This document shows positions 26,623 to 34,698 of a DNA stretch of 64,000 bases, one piece after another. Each line of letters begins with the position of its first letter. Position 1 is the stretch's first letter. This DNA is from Lachnospiraceae bacterium (GTDB lineage: Bacteria > Bacillota > Clostridia > Lachnospirales > Lachnospiraceae), in contig JAETON010000001.1 of assembly GCA_021771695.1 (NCBI GenBank), forward strand, positions 62,001 through 126,000, given 5' to 3'. The notes beneath the pieces were generated by a model. It saw only the letters and a program-made list of their open reading frames with translations. It was not told where the DNA came from and searched no databases. Made by a program: the position numbers and the translations under genes.

Positions 26623-27633
26623 TTACGCTTCTGCTTCTAACGCTGCTGCCTGTACTGCTGTGATTGCAACCGCACCTACAATATCAGATGCGCTGCATCC
26701 TCTGGACAAGTCATTGATTGGTTTTGCAATTCCCTGTGTAATTGGTCCATAAGCCTGTGCATTTCCCAGTCTTTGAACCAGTTTGTATCCAATATTACCG
26801 GCATCCAAATCCGGGAACACTAATACATTTGCTTTCCCCGCTACCTGACTGTCTCTAGGCGCTTTGGAAGCTGCTACTTCCGGAACGATAGCTGCATCTA
26901 ACTGCAATTCACCGCAAATCAAATACTGCGGATATTTTTCTTTTGCAATCTCTGTAGCTTCTACAACCTTTGTTACATCATCATGTTTTGCACTTCCGCA
27001 GGTTGAATGAGATAACATTGCAACTCTTGCAGTTTCCCCAATTAACTGTTCAAATGTTTTTGCAGAACTTGAAGCAATGGCTGCCAGCTGCTCTGGATTT
27101 GGATTCTGATTCAATCCGCAGTCTGCAAATACAAAACATCCATTGGCTCCCATCTCTTTCACCTGTGTATCCATCAGCATAAATGCAGAAACAATTTCTG
27201 TATTTGGAGCAGTCTTTACAACCTGCAATGCTGCACGAAGTACATTTGCTGATGAATTAATAGCACCTGCTACCATTCCATCTGCATCTCCGACACGTAC
27301 CATCGTTGCTCCAAAGAATAATGGATTGGACAAAAGAATCTCTTTTGCATCTTCCGGCAAAAGTCCTTTACTCTTTCTTGCCTCACATAAAGATGCAATA
27401 TATGTATTCAGATTTCCACACTCTGCAGGATTCACAAAAGATGCACCAGAAATATCCAGTCCTTCCGCTTTTGCTTTAATTTCATCCTCTTTTCCAACCA
27501 AAATAATATCTGCAAGTTCTTCTTTCAATATGTCTGCTGCTGCTGTCAATGTTCTGATGTCGCTTGTCTCAGGCAAAACAACCGTTTTCTTATTTGCCTT
27601 TGCTTTCTCTTTAATCTCATCAATAAAACTCAT
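26623..27633 (-). CDS. pta: Phosphate acetyltransferase
   Basis: This makes acetyl phosphate from acetyl-CoA. At 336 residues it is the short, class I form without the N-terminal DRTGG/regulatory region. Recognisable are TVVLPETSDIRTL, GSAKHDDVTKVVEAT and the C-terminal GPITQGIAKPINDLSRGCS. AAAGGAG precedes the ATG. It is the first gene of pta-ackA. Confidence 0.97.
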   Translation of the reverse strand: MSFIDEIKEKAKANKKTVVLPETSDIRTLTAAADILKEELADIILVGKEDEIKAKAEGLDISGASFVNPAECGNLNTYIASLCEARKSKGLLPEDAKEILLSNPLFFGATMVRVGDADGMVAGAINSSANVLRAALQVVKTAPNTEIVSAFMLMDTQVKEMGANGCFVFADCGLNQNPNPEQLAAIASSSAKTFEQLIGETARVAMLSHSTCGSAKHDDVTKVVEATEIAKEKYPQYLICGELQLDAAIVPEVAASKAPRDSQVAGKANVLVFPDLDAGNIGYKLVQRLGNAQAYGPITQGIAKPINDLSRGCSASDIVGAVAITAVQAAALEAEA

Positions 27634-27682
27634 TTACGTTGCTCCTTTCAACTTTCTCAAAAGATGAATTTAATCCACTTGA

Positions 27683-27711
27683 ATTATACAACATCCTCGC
27701 CTTGTATACAA
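27683..27711 (-). promoter_or_regulatory. Sigma-A-type promoter for pta-ackA
   Basis: On the minus strand TTGTAT (27706-27711) is followed after 17 nt by TATAAT (27683-27688), about 50 nt before the pta ATG. Confidence 0.75.
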
Positions 27712-27857
27712 TATTGCATTTGTATTTTTCGTTATACATTTCGCCCAAATCACCCTAAAAATAATGATTTGAAACTATCACAAAACTATATATATTCTAC
27801 ATTCTTTTGTCGTATATGACAAGATGCTCTTTCCCTATTTTTCATTTTTTGTGCAGT

Positions 27858-27886
27858 TTTACTTTTTTTTCATTCTCGTTTATAAT
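27858..27886 (+). promoter_or_regulatory. Sigma-A-type promoter for tmcAL
   Basis: On the plus strand TTTACT (27858-27863) is followed after 17 nt by TATAAT (27881-27886), 80 nt before the ATG. Confidence 0.65.
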
Positions 27887-27966
27887 ATTTTTACCGAAAA
27901 AAATCAGAAAAGAATTTCATTCTATGGAATTCTCTTCTCAAATCACAGAAAGGATGCTTTCATTTT

Positions 27967-29181
27967 ATGAAAATTGCTGCAATTATTTGCGAGTATAACC
28001 CGTTTCATAACGGACATGCATATCATATCAAAAAGACAAAAGAAGAAACCGGTGCAGATTATATCATCGCACTGATGAGTGGAAATTATGTGCAAAGAGG
28101 TACACCGGCTGTTATGGAAAAACACCTGCGTGCTAAAATGGCTTTAGAAAACGGCGCTGATTTAGTGATCGAACTCCCTCTATATTTTGCCTGTGCATCG
28201 GCACCTTACTTTGCTCTTGGCAGTGCAGCACTTTTAAATCAACTGGGTATTGTGGACATACTTTCTTTTGGCAGTGAATGCGGCAGCACAGATCTCTTAT
28301 ATGAAATCGCTTCCTTCCTCTATTACCACGAAGAAGATATTGCTGCAAAAACTGCATATTATACAAGTTTGGGACATCCTTATCCTAAAGCACGGGAAAC
28401 AGCCCTCCGAGACCTTTGTTCCAATAACAGATGGACTGCTGTTTTAAAAGAGCCAAATAATATTCTGGGATTAGAATATATCAAAGCACTGATCCGCTTA
28501 AATAGTTCCATACAGCCTTTTTGCATTTCCAGAAAAGAAAGCAGCCATCACGAAAACTATTTACGCACATCCATCAGTTCTGCCAGCTCTATACGAAATG
28601 AATTGGAAAAACAGCCAGATTTAACTTCTGTATTTCCACAAATTCCAGATAACTGCCACAGTCTATTATCAGAACACTTTCAAAAAGATTTTCCGATTTT
28701 ACTTGATGATTTTTCTACAGTTTTGAAAACAGCCCTGATTCAAAATAATACCTTTACTGATTTTTGGGAAATTTCCCTGGATTTTCAAAACAGTATTCAA
28801 AAACATTACCGTCCGGACCTATCTTTTACAGAATACATCACTTCCTGCAAAAGCCGGAATTTAACTTGGACACGCATCAGCCGGAATCTGCTGCATATTA
28901 TGCTTGGAATTACTGAAAAACACCGGAATATTATTAAAAATCTTGATTTCCTGCCTTATTACCAGATTTTGGGGTTCCAAGAAGATGCCTCCTTTTTAAT
29001 CTCCAAAATCAAAGAAAATTGTCCGCTTCCTATGGTCCGTCATCTGCGCCCGTGGAAAGATTCTCTTTCTGCGCAGCAGTTATATCTTTTAGATACAGAG
29101 CAAAAAGCAAATCAATTGTATCGTATGATTCTTGGCGAAAAATTCGGTTGTATTTGGAAAGATGAACAAATTATCGTCTAG
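27967..29181 (+). CDS. tmcAL: tRNA(Met) cytidine acetate ligase (YlbM/TmcAL family)
   Basis: In B. subtilis this enzyme activates acetate with ATP and makes N4-acetylcytidine at the wobble position of elongator tRNA-Met. The nucleotidyl-transfer fold is clear: IICEYNPFHNGHAYHIKK has the NPFHxGH motif, followed by ALMSGNYVQRGTPAV and DLVIELP. The 404-residue length matches the family. AAAGGA lies 12 nt before the ATG, a loose spacing. It is divergent from pta-ackA, whose pathway produces its substrate, and is followed by ylbJ, keeping the ylb neighbourhood known in Bacillus. Confidence 0.92.
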   Translation: MKIAAIICEYNPFHNGHAYHIKKTKEETGADYIIALMSGNYVQRGTPAVMEKHLRAKMALENGADLVIELPLYFACASAPYFALGSAALLNQLGIVDILSFGSECGSTDLLYEIASFLYYHEEDIAAKTAYYTSLGHPYPKARETALRDLCSNNRWTAVLKEPNNILGLEYIKALIRLNSSIQPFCISRKESSHHENYLRTSISSASSIRNELEKQPDLTSVFPQIPDNCHSLLSEHFQKDFPILLDDFSTVLKTALIQNNTFTDFWEISLDFQNSIQKHYRPDLSFTEYITSCKSRNLTWTRISRNLLHIMLGITEKHRNIIKNLDFLPYYQILGFQEDASFLISKIKENCPLPMVRHLRPWKDSLSAQQLYLLDTEQKANQLYRMILGEKFGCIWKDEQIIV

Positions 29182-29187
29182 ATTTCT

Positions 29188-29236
29188 CTCCCGGCACATA
29201 AAATAATAGCAGTTATTTTGATGCCGGGAGGTTTTT
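29188..29236 (+). terminator. Hairpin spanning the tmcAL-ylbJ junction and the ylbJ RBS
   Basis: CTCCCGGCA (29188-29196) pairs with TGCCGGGAG (29222-29230); inside, AAAATAA pairs with TTATTTT. GTTTTT follows, immediately before the ylbJ ATG at 29237. It has terminator form, and its 3' arm is the ylbJ Shine-Dalgarno (GGGAGG), so folding would hide that RBS. Confidence 0.7.
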
Positions 29237-30148
29237 ATGAAAAAAATACAATATCAGCTTTTTCTTCTGTTTTTCACCGGAATTCTTCTTGCGTTTCCAC
29301 AATATTCTGTAGAAGGAGCCAGAAATGGGCTTTTTCTTTGGTCTGGGACAATTGTCCCGACACTTCTTCCCTTTTTACTTCTGACCGGTTTCATGAATAA
29401 ATACCAAACACTCCACTACGTGTCTTGGCTGTTTTTTCCAATATACCGGAAATTCCCCGCTCTCAACAAAAATCTTGCTTACACACTGGTTTTAGGTTTC
29501 TTTTGCGGATATCCTCTTGGAGGAAAAATTATCAATGACTTGGTTTTGTCTGGTTCTTACACAAAAAAAGAAGGGCAAAGCCTTCTTGCAGTATGCAATA
29601 ACGTAAGTCCTATGTTCACCATTGGATATACGATTACTTTGATCCTTCATTCAAAAATTTCTGTTCCACGATTCCTTTTCTGCCTTTATGCGCCAAATAT
29701 TTGTTACTTTTTTTTGATACTCCGACTTCACCGCAATCAAGGGTTTTTCCACACCCATCAAAAAAAGCAGCTGATTTCTCTACAAAAGACAATCGATGAA
29801 ATTATTTTTGACAGCCTCCGCTCCATTTTTACCATCGGAATCTATATTATGATTTTTTCCATTGGTGCAAACCTGCTCACTGCAGTTCATTCATTCCCTT
29901 TGATTACGAATCTTTCCATTGGTTGTTTAGAAATCACCACTGGAATCACTCACTTTGGAACCTTAGCACTTTCTTTTCCCCAAAAAATCTCTGCACTTTG
30001 TGCCATCAGCTCCTTTGGAGGTCTGTGCAGTATCGCACAGACCGGAAGTGTCTGTCAAAAAAGCGGCCTGTCCATGGTTTCTTACACAATCACCAAAGCT
30101 TTTTTTGCCTGCATCAGTGGATTTTTGGCTTTCTTTTTATTCTCCTGA
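29237..30148 (+). CDS. ylbJ: Sporulation integral membrane protein YlbJ
   Basis: This is a polytopic membrane protein; in Bacillus YlbJ is sigma-E-dependent and needed for a spore cortex. Hydrophobic segments run through the whole length (FFTGILLAFPQYS, TIVPTLLPFLLLTGF, IGIYIMIFSIGANLL). Gate-like repeats typical of nucleoside-recognition/YlbJ proteins are seen in FFCGYPLGGKIINDL and ISSFGGLCSIAQTGS. Length is 303 residues. The RBS is GGGAGG 5 nt before the ATG, within a hairpin. The 3' end overlaps the convergent coiled-coil gene by 12 nt with no terminator between them. Confidence 0.88.
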   Translation: MKKIQYQLFLLFFTGILLAFPQYSVEGARNGLFLWSGTIVPTLLPFLLLTGFMNKYQTLHYVSWLFFPIYRKFPALNKNLAYTLVLGFFCGYPLGGKIINDLVLSGSYTKKEGQSLLAVCNNVSPMFTIGYTITLILHSKISVPRFLFCLYAPNICYFFLILRLHRNQGFFHTHQKKQLISLQKTIDEIIFDSLRSIFTIGIYIMIFSIGANLLTAVHSFPLITNLSIGCLEITTGITHFGTLALSFPQKISALCAISSFGGLCSIAQTGSVCQKSGLSMVSYTITKAFFACISGFLAFFLFS

Positions 30149-30742
30149 AATAAAATCTTCCACAGTTCTTGTTTTGGCCCGTGTCATAGAAACACCGGAA
30201 AGCTGGTCATCAATTTCTTTTGCATTGACACCAATAGATTCCAAATCAGAATCCAGCATATGAATCAATTGACCGAAAACACTTTGCTGTGCTTCTTTTA
30301 CGCTTTCTACATATCCCTGCACATCTTCCATAATTTCTCTGGCATACTGCAATGCTCCCACGCGGATCTGATCTGCCTCTTCATTGGCGTTATGTATTAA
30401 GCCCTGTGCATGATTTTGTGCTGTATTTTCAATATCTTCCGCACGCATCTTTGCCATTTCAACAATTTCATTCTGATCAATCAATGTTCCCGCTTCTGCA
30501 GCTGCCTGGTTCACCATTTCCTGTGCTTTGATTCTGGCTTCTTCCAAAATAGATTCCTTACTCATAATAATCTTATGGCTTCGTTCTACTTCCCCCGGAA
30601 TCTGTTTTCTCAATTCCTCAATCACTGTCAACAATACATCTTTATCAATCACAATCTTCCCTGGACTGAACCTTGCCGGCTTCGCCTCATCAATCAAAAC
30701 CTCAATATCATCTATCATTTCGTGTAAATACTTTTCACTCAT
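30137..30742 (-). CDS. Conserved coiled-coil protein (DivIVA / ATPase-subunit-like helix)
   Basis: I do not recognise a specific function. The 201-residue product is soluble, acidic and almost wholly helical, with alanine/glutamate heptads from about residue 60 to 165 (EARIKAQEMVNQAAAEAG, ANEEADQIRVGALQYA) like those of DivIVA or the b/H stalk subunits of ATPases. The N-terminal part includes SPGKIVIDKDVLL and a short LRKQIP helix. GGAGG lies 9 nt before the ATG. It follows coaD by 12 nt and ends 12 nt inside ylbJ on the opposite strand. Confidence 0.75.
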   Translation of the reverse strand: MSEKYLHEMIDDIEVLIDEAKPARFSPGKIVIDKDVLLTVIEELRKQIPGEVERSHKIIMSKESILEEARIKAQEMVNQAAAEAGTLIDQNEIVEMAKMRAEDIENTAQNHAQGLIHNANEEADQIRVGALQYAREIMEDVQGYVESVKEAQQSVFGQLIHMLDSDLESIGVNAKEIDDQLSGVSMTRAKTRTVEDFISGE

Positions 30743-30754
30743 GCTCCGGGCCTC

Positions 30755-31234
30755 CTATTTCCCAAATTTTTTCTTAAGGCATTCTTCCACATATGGAGGC
30801 ACCATATCTGATACATCTCCCCCATAGGAAGCAATCTCTTTTACAATCGTTGAACTTACATATGCATATTCAATGCTTGTCGTAAAAAACATCGTATCCA
30901 GTTGTTTGTTCAGCTTACTATTGATTTGTGCGATTTGAAGTTCATATTCAAAATCTGTCACTGCTCGAAGTCCCCGCACAGACACATTGGCATTCTGCTC
31001 TCTGGCAAAATCCACTAAAAGTCCCGAAAAAGAAGTCACCTCCACATTATTTAAATGTTTCGTTGTCTCCCGGATCATGTCTACTTTCTCTTCTGTCGTA
31101 AACAACGGGGTTTTCGCACTATTCACAAGAACCGCAATCACCAATTTATTAAATACTTTTGCAGATCTTTCAATAATATCTAAATGTCCGGCAGTGACCG
31201 GATCAAAACTTCCCGGATACACGGCAATACTCAT
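30755..31234 (-). CDS. coaD: Phosphopantetheine adenylyltransferase
   Basis: This is the fourth step of coenzyme A synthesis. The nucleotidyl-transfer signature [20 protein letters not shown] has the TxGH motif, and the second motif is [18 protein letters not shown]. The 159-residue length is typical. AGGAGG precedes the ATG. It is 12 nt after rsmD, the usual rsmD-coaD pair of Firmicutes. Confidence 0.97.
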   Translation of the reverse strand: MSIAVYPGSFDPVTAGHLDIIERSAKVFNKLVIAVLVNSAKTPLFTTEEKVDMIRETTKHLNNVEVTSFSGLLVDFAREQNANVSVRGLRAVTDFEYELQIAQINSKLNKQLDTMFFTTSIEYAYVSSTIVKEIASYGGDVSDMVPPYVEECLKKKFGK

Positions 31235-31246
31235 CTTACTATCCTC

Positions 31247-31795
31247 CTAAGCTTTCCTCAAAAATGTATGTTTATTGGTCTTATATTTTTTGACACGTAC
31301 AATCTGAAGGTGTTTAAACCATGCTTCTTCAATCTCTGTATCCAAAGCTGATTCTACAATCACTGTCGTGTCCGGACCGCAGATGGAAGACTGATCCAGC
31401 AAAGTCAAAATCTTTTCTTCAAATCCTTTCCTGTAGGGAGGGTCCATAAAAATAAAATCAAATACATTTCCATTTAGTTTCTGTATGGCAGAGACAGCAT
31501 CCATTGCCAGAACTCTGGCTCGTCCGCCCAAATGGGTATGTCCAAGATTCTCTCGAATACATCTTAGCGGCTTTCCTGCACTTTCTACAAAATATGCCTG
31601 TGCGGCACCTCTGCTCAGTGCTTCGATTCCTATTCCTCCGCTTCCTGCAAATATATCCAAAAACAAGCAGCCGGGAATATCATATTGGATCATATTAAAC
31701 AATGTTTCTTTGATCCGATCCTGCGTCGGTCTGGTTTCCATACCTTCAATCGTCTTTAATTTTAAACTTTTTGCACTTCCAGCTATGACTCTCAT
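31247..31795 (-). CDS. rsmD: 16S rRNA (guanine(966)-N(2))-methyltransferase
   Basis: This SAM-dependent enzyme methylates G966 of 16S rRNA. Motif I is FLDIFAGSGGIGIEALSRGA and the catalytic motif is DPPY in FIFMDPPYRKGF. The N-terminal MRVIAGSAKSLKLKT and RPTQDRIKETLFN are family hallmarks. I chose the ATG at 31795 (182 residues) with AAGGAA upstream; the track start at 31801 is a TTG. Confidence 0.95.
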   Translation of the reverse strand: MRVIAGSAKSLKLKTIEGMETRPTQDRIKETLFNMIQYDIPGCLFLDIFAGSGGIGIEALSRGAAQAYFVESAGKPLRCIRENLGHTHLGGRARVLAMDAVSAIQKLNGNVFDFIFMDPPYRKGFEEKILTLLDQSSICGPDTTVIVESALDTEIEEAWFKHLQIVRVKKYKTNKHTFLRKA

Positions 31796-31868
31796 ACACA
31801 AACATTCCTTATTTTTTACTTTTCTTTATTTTATTATATATAGAAATTTTGTCAACCAAATAAGGAAA

Positions 31869-31896
31869 AAGCAGCGAAACTTTCTTTTCGCTGCTC
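31869..31896 (-). terminator. Terminator after the SASP gene
   Basis: In the minus direction AGCAGCGAAA pairs with TTTCGCTGCT around a 6-nt loop and is followed by TTTTTCC. Confidence 0.88.
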
Positions 31897-31942
31897 CTTC
31901 CGGTATGATTGTTATTTTATCTTTTGTACTTTCTTTTGTGAA

Positions 31943-32164
31943 CTATCGAGACATTTCCTCTTCCTGTCTGCGGATCATTTTACGAACCATTTCTCCTCCG
32001 ACAGAACCTGCCTGTGCAGTTGTCAGATGTCCGTTGTATCCTTCTTTTAAGTCTACTCCGATTTCATTTGCAACCTCAAACTTAAATCTGTCTAATGCAC
32101 CTCTTGCTTCTGGTACCTCGACTCTGTTTGTTCCTTTGCTTCTTGCTGAAGTTCGTTCTTCCAT
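31943..32164 (-). CDS. Alpha/beta-type small acid-soluble spore protein
   Basis: These proteins coat spore DNA, hold it in an A-like form and protect it from UV. The GPR protease-type segment KFEVANEIGVDL and the second conserved box TAQAGSVGGEMVRKMI are both present. The start is the ATG at 32164 (MEERTSARSKG), with GGAGG 9 nt upstream, giving 73 residues; the track ORF adds 24 unsupported ones. A CATATACTA element about 45 nt upstream resembles a forespore (sigma-G) -10 box, but I could not find a well-placed -35. It is strong evidence that the organism sporulates. Confidence 0.93.
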   Translation of the reverse strand: MEERTSARSKGTNRVEVPEARGALDRFKFEVANEIGVDLKEGYNGHLTTAQAGSVGGEMVRKMIRRQEEEMSR

Positions 32165-32305
32165 GTTGAAAGTCCTCCATTTCTTTTGTGTTTTTTTGTT
32201 ACGCACATAGTATATGCGAATCAAAAAAAGATACACTAGGAGTTTTTACATGAACTAGCATTTTTTTCAAATTTCATTTTCTAACAAAAATTTTGTAATT
32301 TCACT

Positions 32306-32578
32306 CTAATAACGAACTCTAAATCCTTTTTCATCTTCTTCCAAAGGACACTCTTTTGCTTCCACATCTGTGACATGCACAAAACGATTTCCATTTTTCG
32401 TAATTTCTAAAAATTGTTTTACTTGAAGTTTTGTACCCTGTACCTCTGCCGTAACAGAACCATCATACATATTTTTCACCCATCCGGTTACATGGCATCT
32501 TTCTGCATTCATACTTACAAAAAAGCGAAATCCAACTCCTTGAACTCTCCCGGTAAACCGAAAATAATAACGTACCAT
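32306..32578 (-). CDS. acyP: Acylphosphatase
   Basis: This small enzyme hydrolyses acyl phosphates such as acetyl phosphate or 1,3-bisphosphoglycerate. The phosphate-binding loop GRVQGVGFRFF contains the catalytic Arg, and the catalytic Asn is in GWVKNMYDGSV. The 90-residue length is exact for the family. GGAGG precedes the ATG. It starts 13 nt after the recG stop, so it is co-transcribed with recG. Confidence 0.95.
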   Translation of the reverse strand: MVRYYFRFTGRVQGVGFRFFVSMNAERCHVTGWVKNMYDGSVTAEVQGTKLQVKQFLEITKNGNRFVHVTDVEAKECPLEEDEKGFRVRY

Positions 32579-32590
32579 ATTAAAACCTCC

Positions 32591-34621
32591 TTACAAATTG
32601 TGCGCAAGACTGATTTGCTTCTCCAATCGACTGTTTTTTATCGTTGAAAAGTCAAAATTCTCATCCTCCAGCCATTTCACTGCATCCGCAGCCTGTTTCA
32701 TAATATCTGCGTTGGTGTAAATATCCGCCAGCACAAAATCCATCATTCCACTTTGACGGACTCCAAAGAAATCTCCGGGACCTCGCAATTTTAAATCCTC
32801 ATTGGCAATATAAAATCCGTCATTGGATTTATTTAACACTTCCAAACGCTGCATTGTTTCTTTCTTTTTGGAACCTGTCATAAAAATGCAGTAAGACTGA
32901 TGTTCTCCGCGTCCTACACGTCCTCTCAGCTGATGAAGCTGTGCAAGTCCAAAACGCTCTGCATTTTCCACCATCATTACCGTTGCATTGGGAACATTCA
33001 CTCCAACTTCTATCACCGTAGTTGAAACCAGAACATCTATATTCCCTGCCGAAAAATCATCCATAATTTTCTGCTTTTCTACAGATTTCATTCTTCCATG
33101 GAGATGTCCAATCCGTACAGACGGCGATAAATTATTCCGAAGCATCTGTGCATACTGGATGACATTTTCTCCTTCCATTGCTTCACTTTCTTCTACCATC
33201 GGACAAATCACATACACCTGCCGTCCCTCGTTCACCTGCTTTTCCATAAAACGATATGCCGTCGGACGGTAACTGGTATTTACCACACAGTTTTTGATTG
33301 GAAGCCGGTTTGCAGGCACCTCATCAATCAAAGATACATCTAAGTCGCCATACAAAATGATTGCTAATGTTCTTGGAATCGGTGTCGCACTCATAACAAG
33401 GACATGCGGCTTTTTACCTTTTAATGAAAGTTTTTCCCGTTGTCTGACGCCAAACCGATGCTGCTCATCTGTAATAACTAATGCCAGTTTATCATATTCT
33501 ACCTGATCTTGAATCAATGCATGGGTTCCAATGACAATATCCACTTGATGTTTTTTTATTTGCTCATAAATTTCCCGTTTTTCTTTTGCTTTTGTGGAAC
33601 CTGTCAGCAAAGCTGTATGCACGCCAAATGGATATAACAGTTCATGAAAAGTTTCATAATGCTGGCTTGCCAAAACCTCGGTTGGTGCCATCAAAACTCC
33701 TTGAAACCCCGCCTTTGCACACATCAAAAGCAAAATCACCGCAAGGATTGTTTTTCCAGAGCCGACATCTCCTTGTACCAACCGGTTCATTACCTTTCCA
33801 GAAGCTAAATCCCTCTTCATTTCCTCCAGTGCACGCTTCTGTGCCCCAGTCAGTTCATACGGAAGGTTCTTTACCAAACATTCGGCCTCCCTGCACTCTC
33901 TGATCACATAGCTGCTCTTTTTTCCTTCTTCTTCATTGGAAATCATATGCATTGCAGATATAAAAATAAAAAATTCATCAAAAATCAACCGTTTTTTTGC
34001 TTCGATTAACTTTTCCTTAGATTCTGGAAAATGAATATTCCAAATGGCCTCACTATAATCCATTGGATGATATTTTAACAAAATCTGTTTTGGAAGATAT
34101 TCTGGAATATTTTCTATATAATCCTGCGTCTGCTTTACCGCCTTAGAAATCACTTTATTGGTTAATCCTGTTGTCAGCGGGTACACTGGCTGCAGAGTTT
34201 TCTGCTGTGCCTCATAAGATTCCTCTGTAAATATCTCTGGATGTTCCATTGTCATTCGTCCATTCTTAAATACCGGAGTCCCTGTAAAAATATAATCCTG
34301 TCCCCGGTGAAGCTGTTTCTTCAAGTACGGCATATTATACCATGTCAAAGTTAAAGTCCCTGTAGAATCTTTCCCCAAACACGTAACAATCTTCATCCGC
34401 CGAATATAACGGATATTTATATCCGAGCTGATTCTTACAGCTGCAGAGGCTCTCTGCCCCGCTTCCAATTCATGAATAGAAATCGGCTCTTCATAAGTCA
34501 GATAATATCTTGGATACATTGTAATCAAACTGTCTATACTCCGAATACCAAGTCTTCCAAAAGCTGACGCTGTTTTTTCCCCGATTCCTTTTAATTCTAA
34601 AATACTTGTTGATCCATCCAT
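32591..34621 (-). CDS. recG: ATP-dependent DNA helicase RecG
   Basis: This helicase remodels stalled forks and Holliday junctions. The N-terminal wedge/OB region is followed by helicase motifs I (GDVGSGKTILA), II (DEQH in LVITDEQHRFGVRQR), III (MSATPIPRTLAI) and VI (QLHQLRGRVGRGEH). The 676-residue length is normal. CAGGAG lies 7 nt upstream of the ATG. A terminator separates it from fakA upstream, so it may need its own promoter or readthrough. Confidence 0.97.
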   Translation of the reverse strand: MDGSTSILELKGIGEKTASAFGRLGIRSIDSLITMYPRYYLTYEEPISIHELEAGQRASAAVRISSDINIRYIRRMKIVTCLGKDSTGTLTLTWYNMPYLKKQLHRGQDYIFTGTPVFKNGRMTMEHPEIFTEESYEAQQKTLQPVYPLTTGLTNKVISKAVKQTQDYIENIPEYLPKQILLKYHPMDYSEAIWNIHFPESKEKLIEAKKRLIFDEFFIFISAMHMISNEEEGKKSSYVIRECREAECLVKNLPYELTGAQKRALEEMKRDLASGKVMNRLVQGDVGSGKTILAVILLLMCAKAGFQGVLMAPTEVLASQHYETFHELLYPFGVHTALLTGSTKAKEKREIYEQIKKHQVDIVIGTHALIQDQVEYDKLALVITDEQHRFGVRQREKLSLKGKKPHVLVMSATPIPRTLAIILYGDLDVSLIDEVPANRLPIKNCVVNTSYRPTAYRFMEKQVNEGRQVYVICPMVEESEAMEGENVIQYAQMLRNNLSPSVRIGHLHGRMKSVEKQKIMDDFSAGNIDVLVSTTVIEVGVNVPNATVMMVENAERFGLAQLHQLRGRVGRGEHQSYCIFMTGSKKKETMQRLEVLNKSNDGFYIANEDLKLRGPGDFFGVRQSGMMDFVLADIYTNADIMKQAADAVKWLEDENFDFSTIKNSRLEKQISLAHNL

Positions 34622-34664
34622 ATCATACTCCTGTCTTTCTATCAGAAATTTCTCTAATTCAACA

Positions 34665-34690
34665 AAAAAGGAGCATAACTGCTCCTTTTT
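34665..34690 (-). terminator. Terminator between fakA-like gene and recG
   Basis: AAAAAGGAGCA pairs with TGCTCCTTTTT around a 4-nt loop. T-runs lie on both strands; it suits termination of the fakA transcript. Confidence 0.88.
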
Positions 34691-34698
34691 CTTAGATT

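Larger units (their letters stand above)
27634..27966. other. Divergent intergenic region pta / tmcAL
   Basis: This 333-base AT-rich region carries a sigma-A-type promoter on each strand (listed separately). I see no ORF, no hairpin and no clear catabolite-repression operator. Confidence 0.6.

Noticed and set aside
31485-32210. 241-residue plus-strand ORF across rsmD and the SASP gene
   Set aside because: It runs antisense through two genes with firm family matches, a terminator and an intergenic gap; no RBS or recognisable domain.
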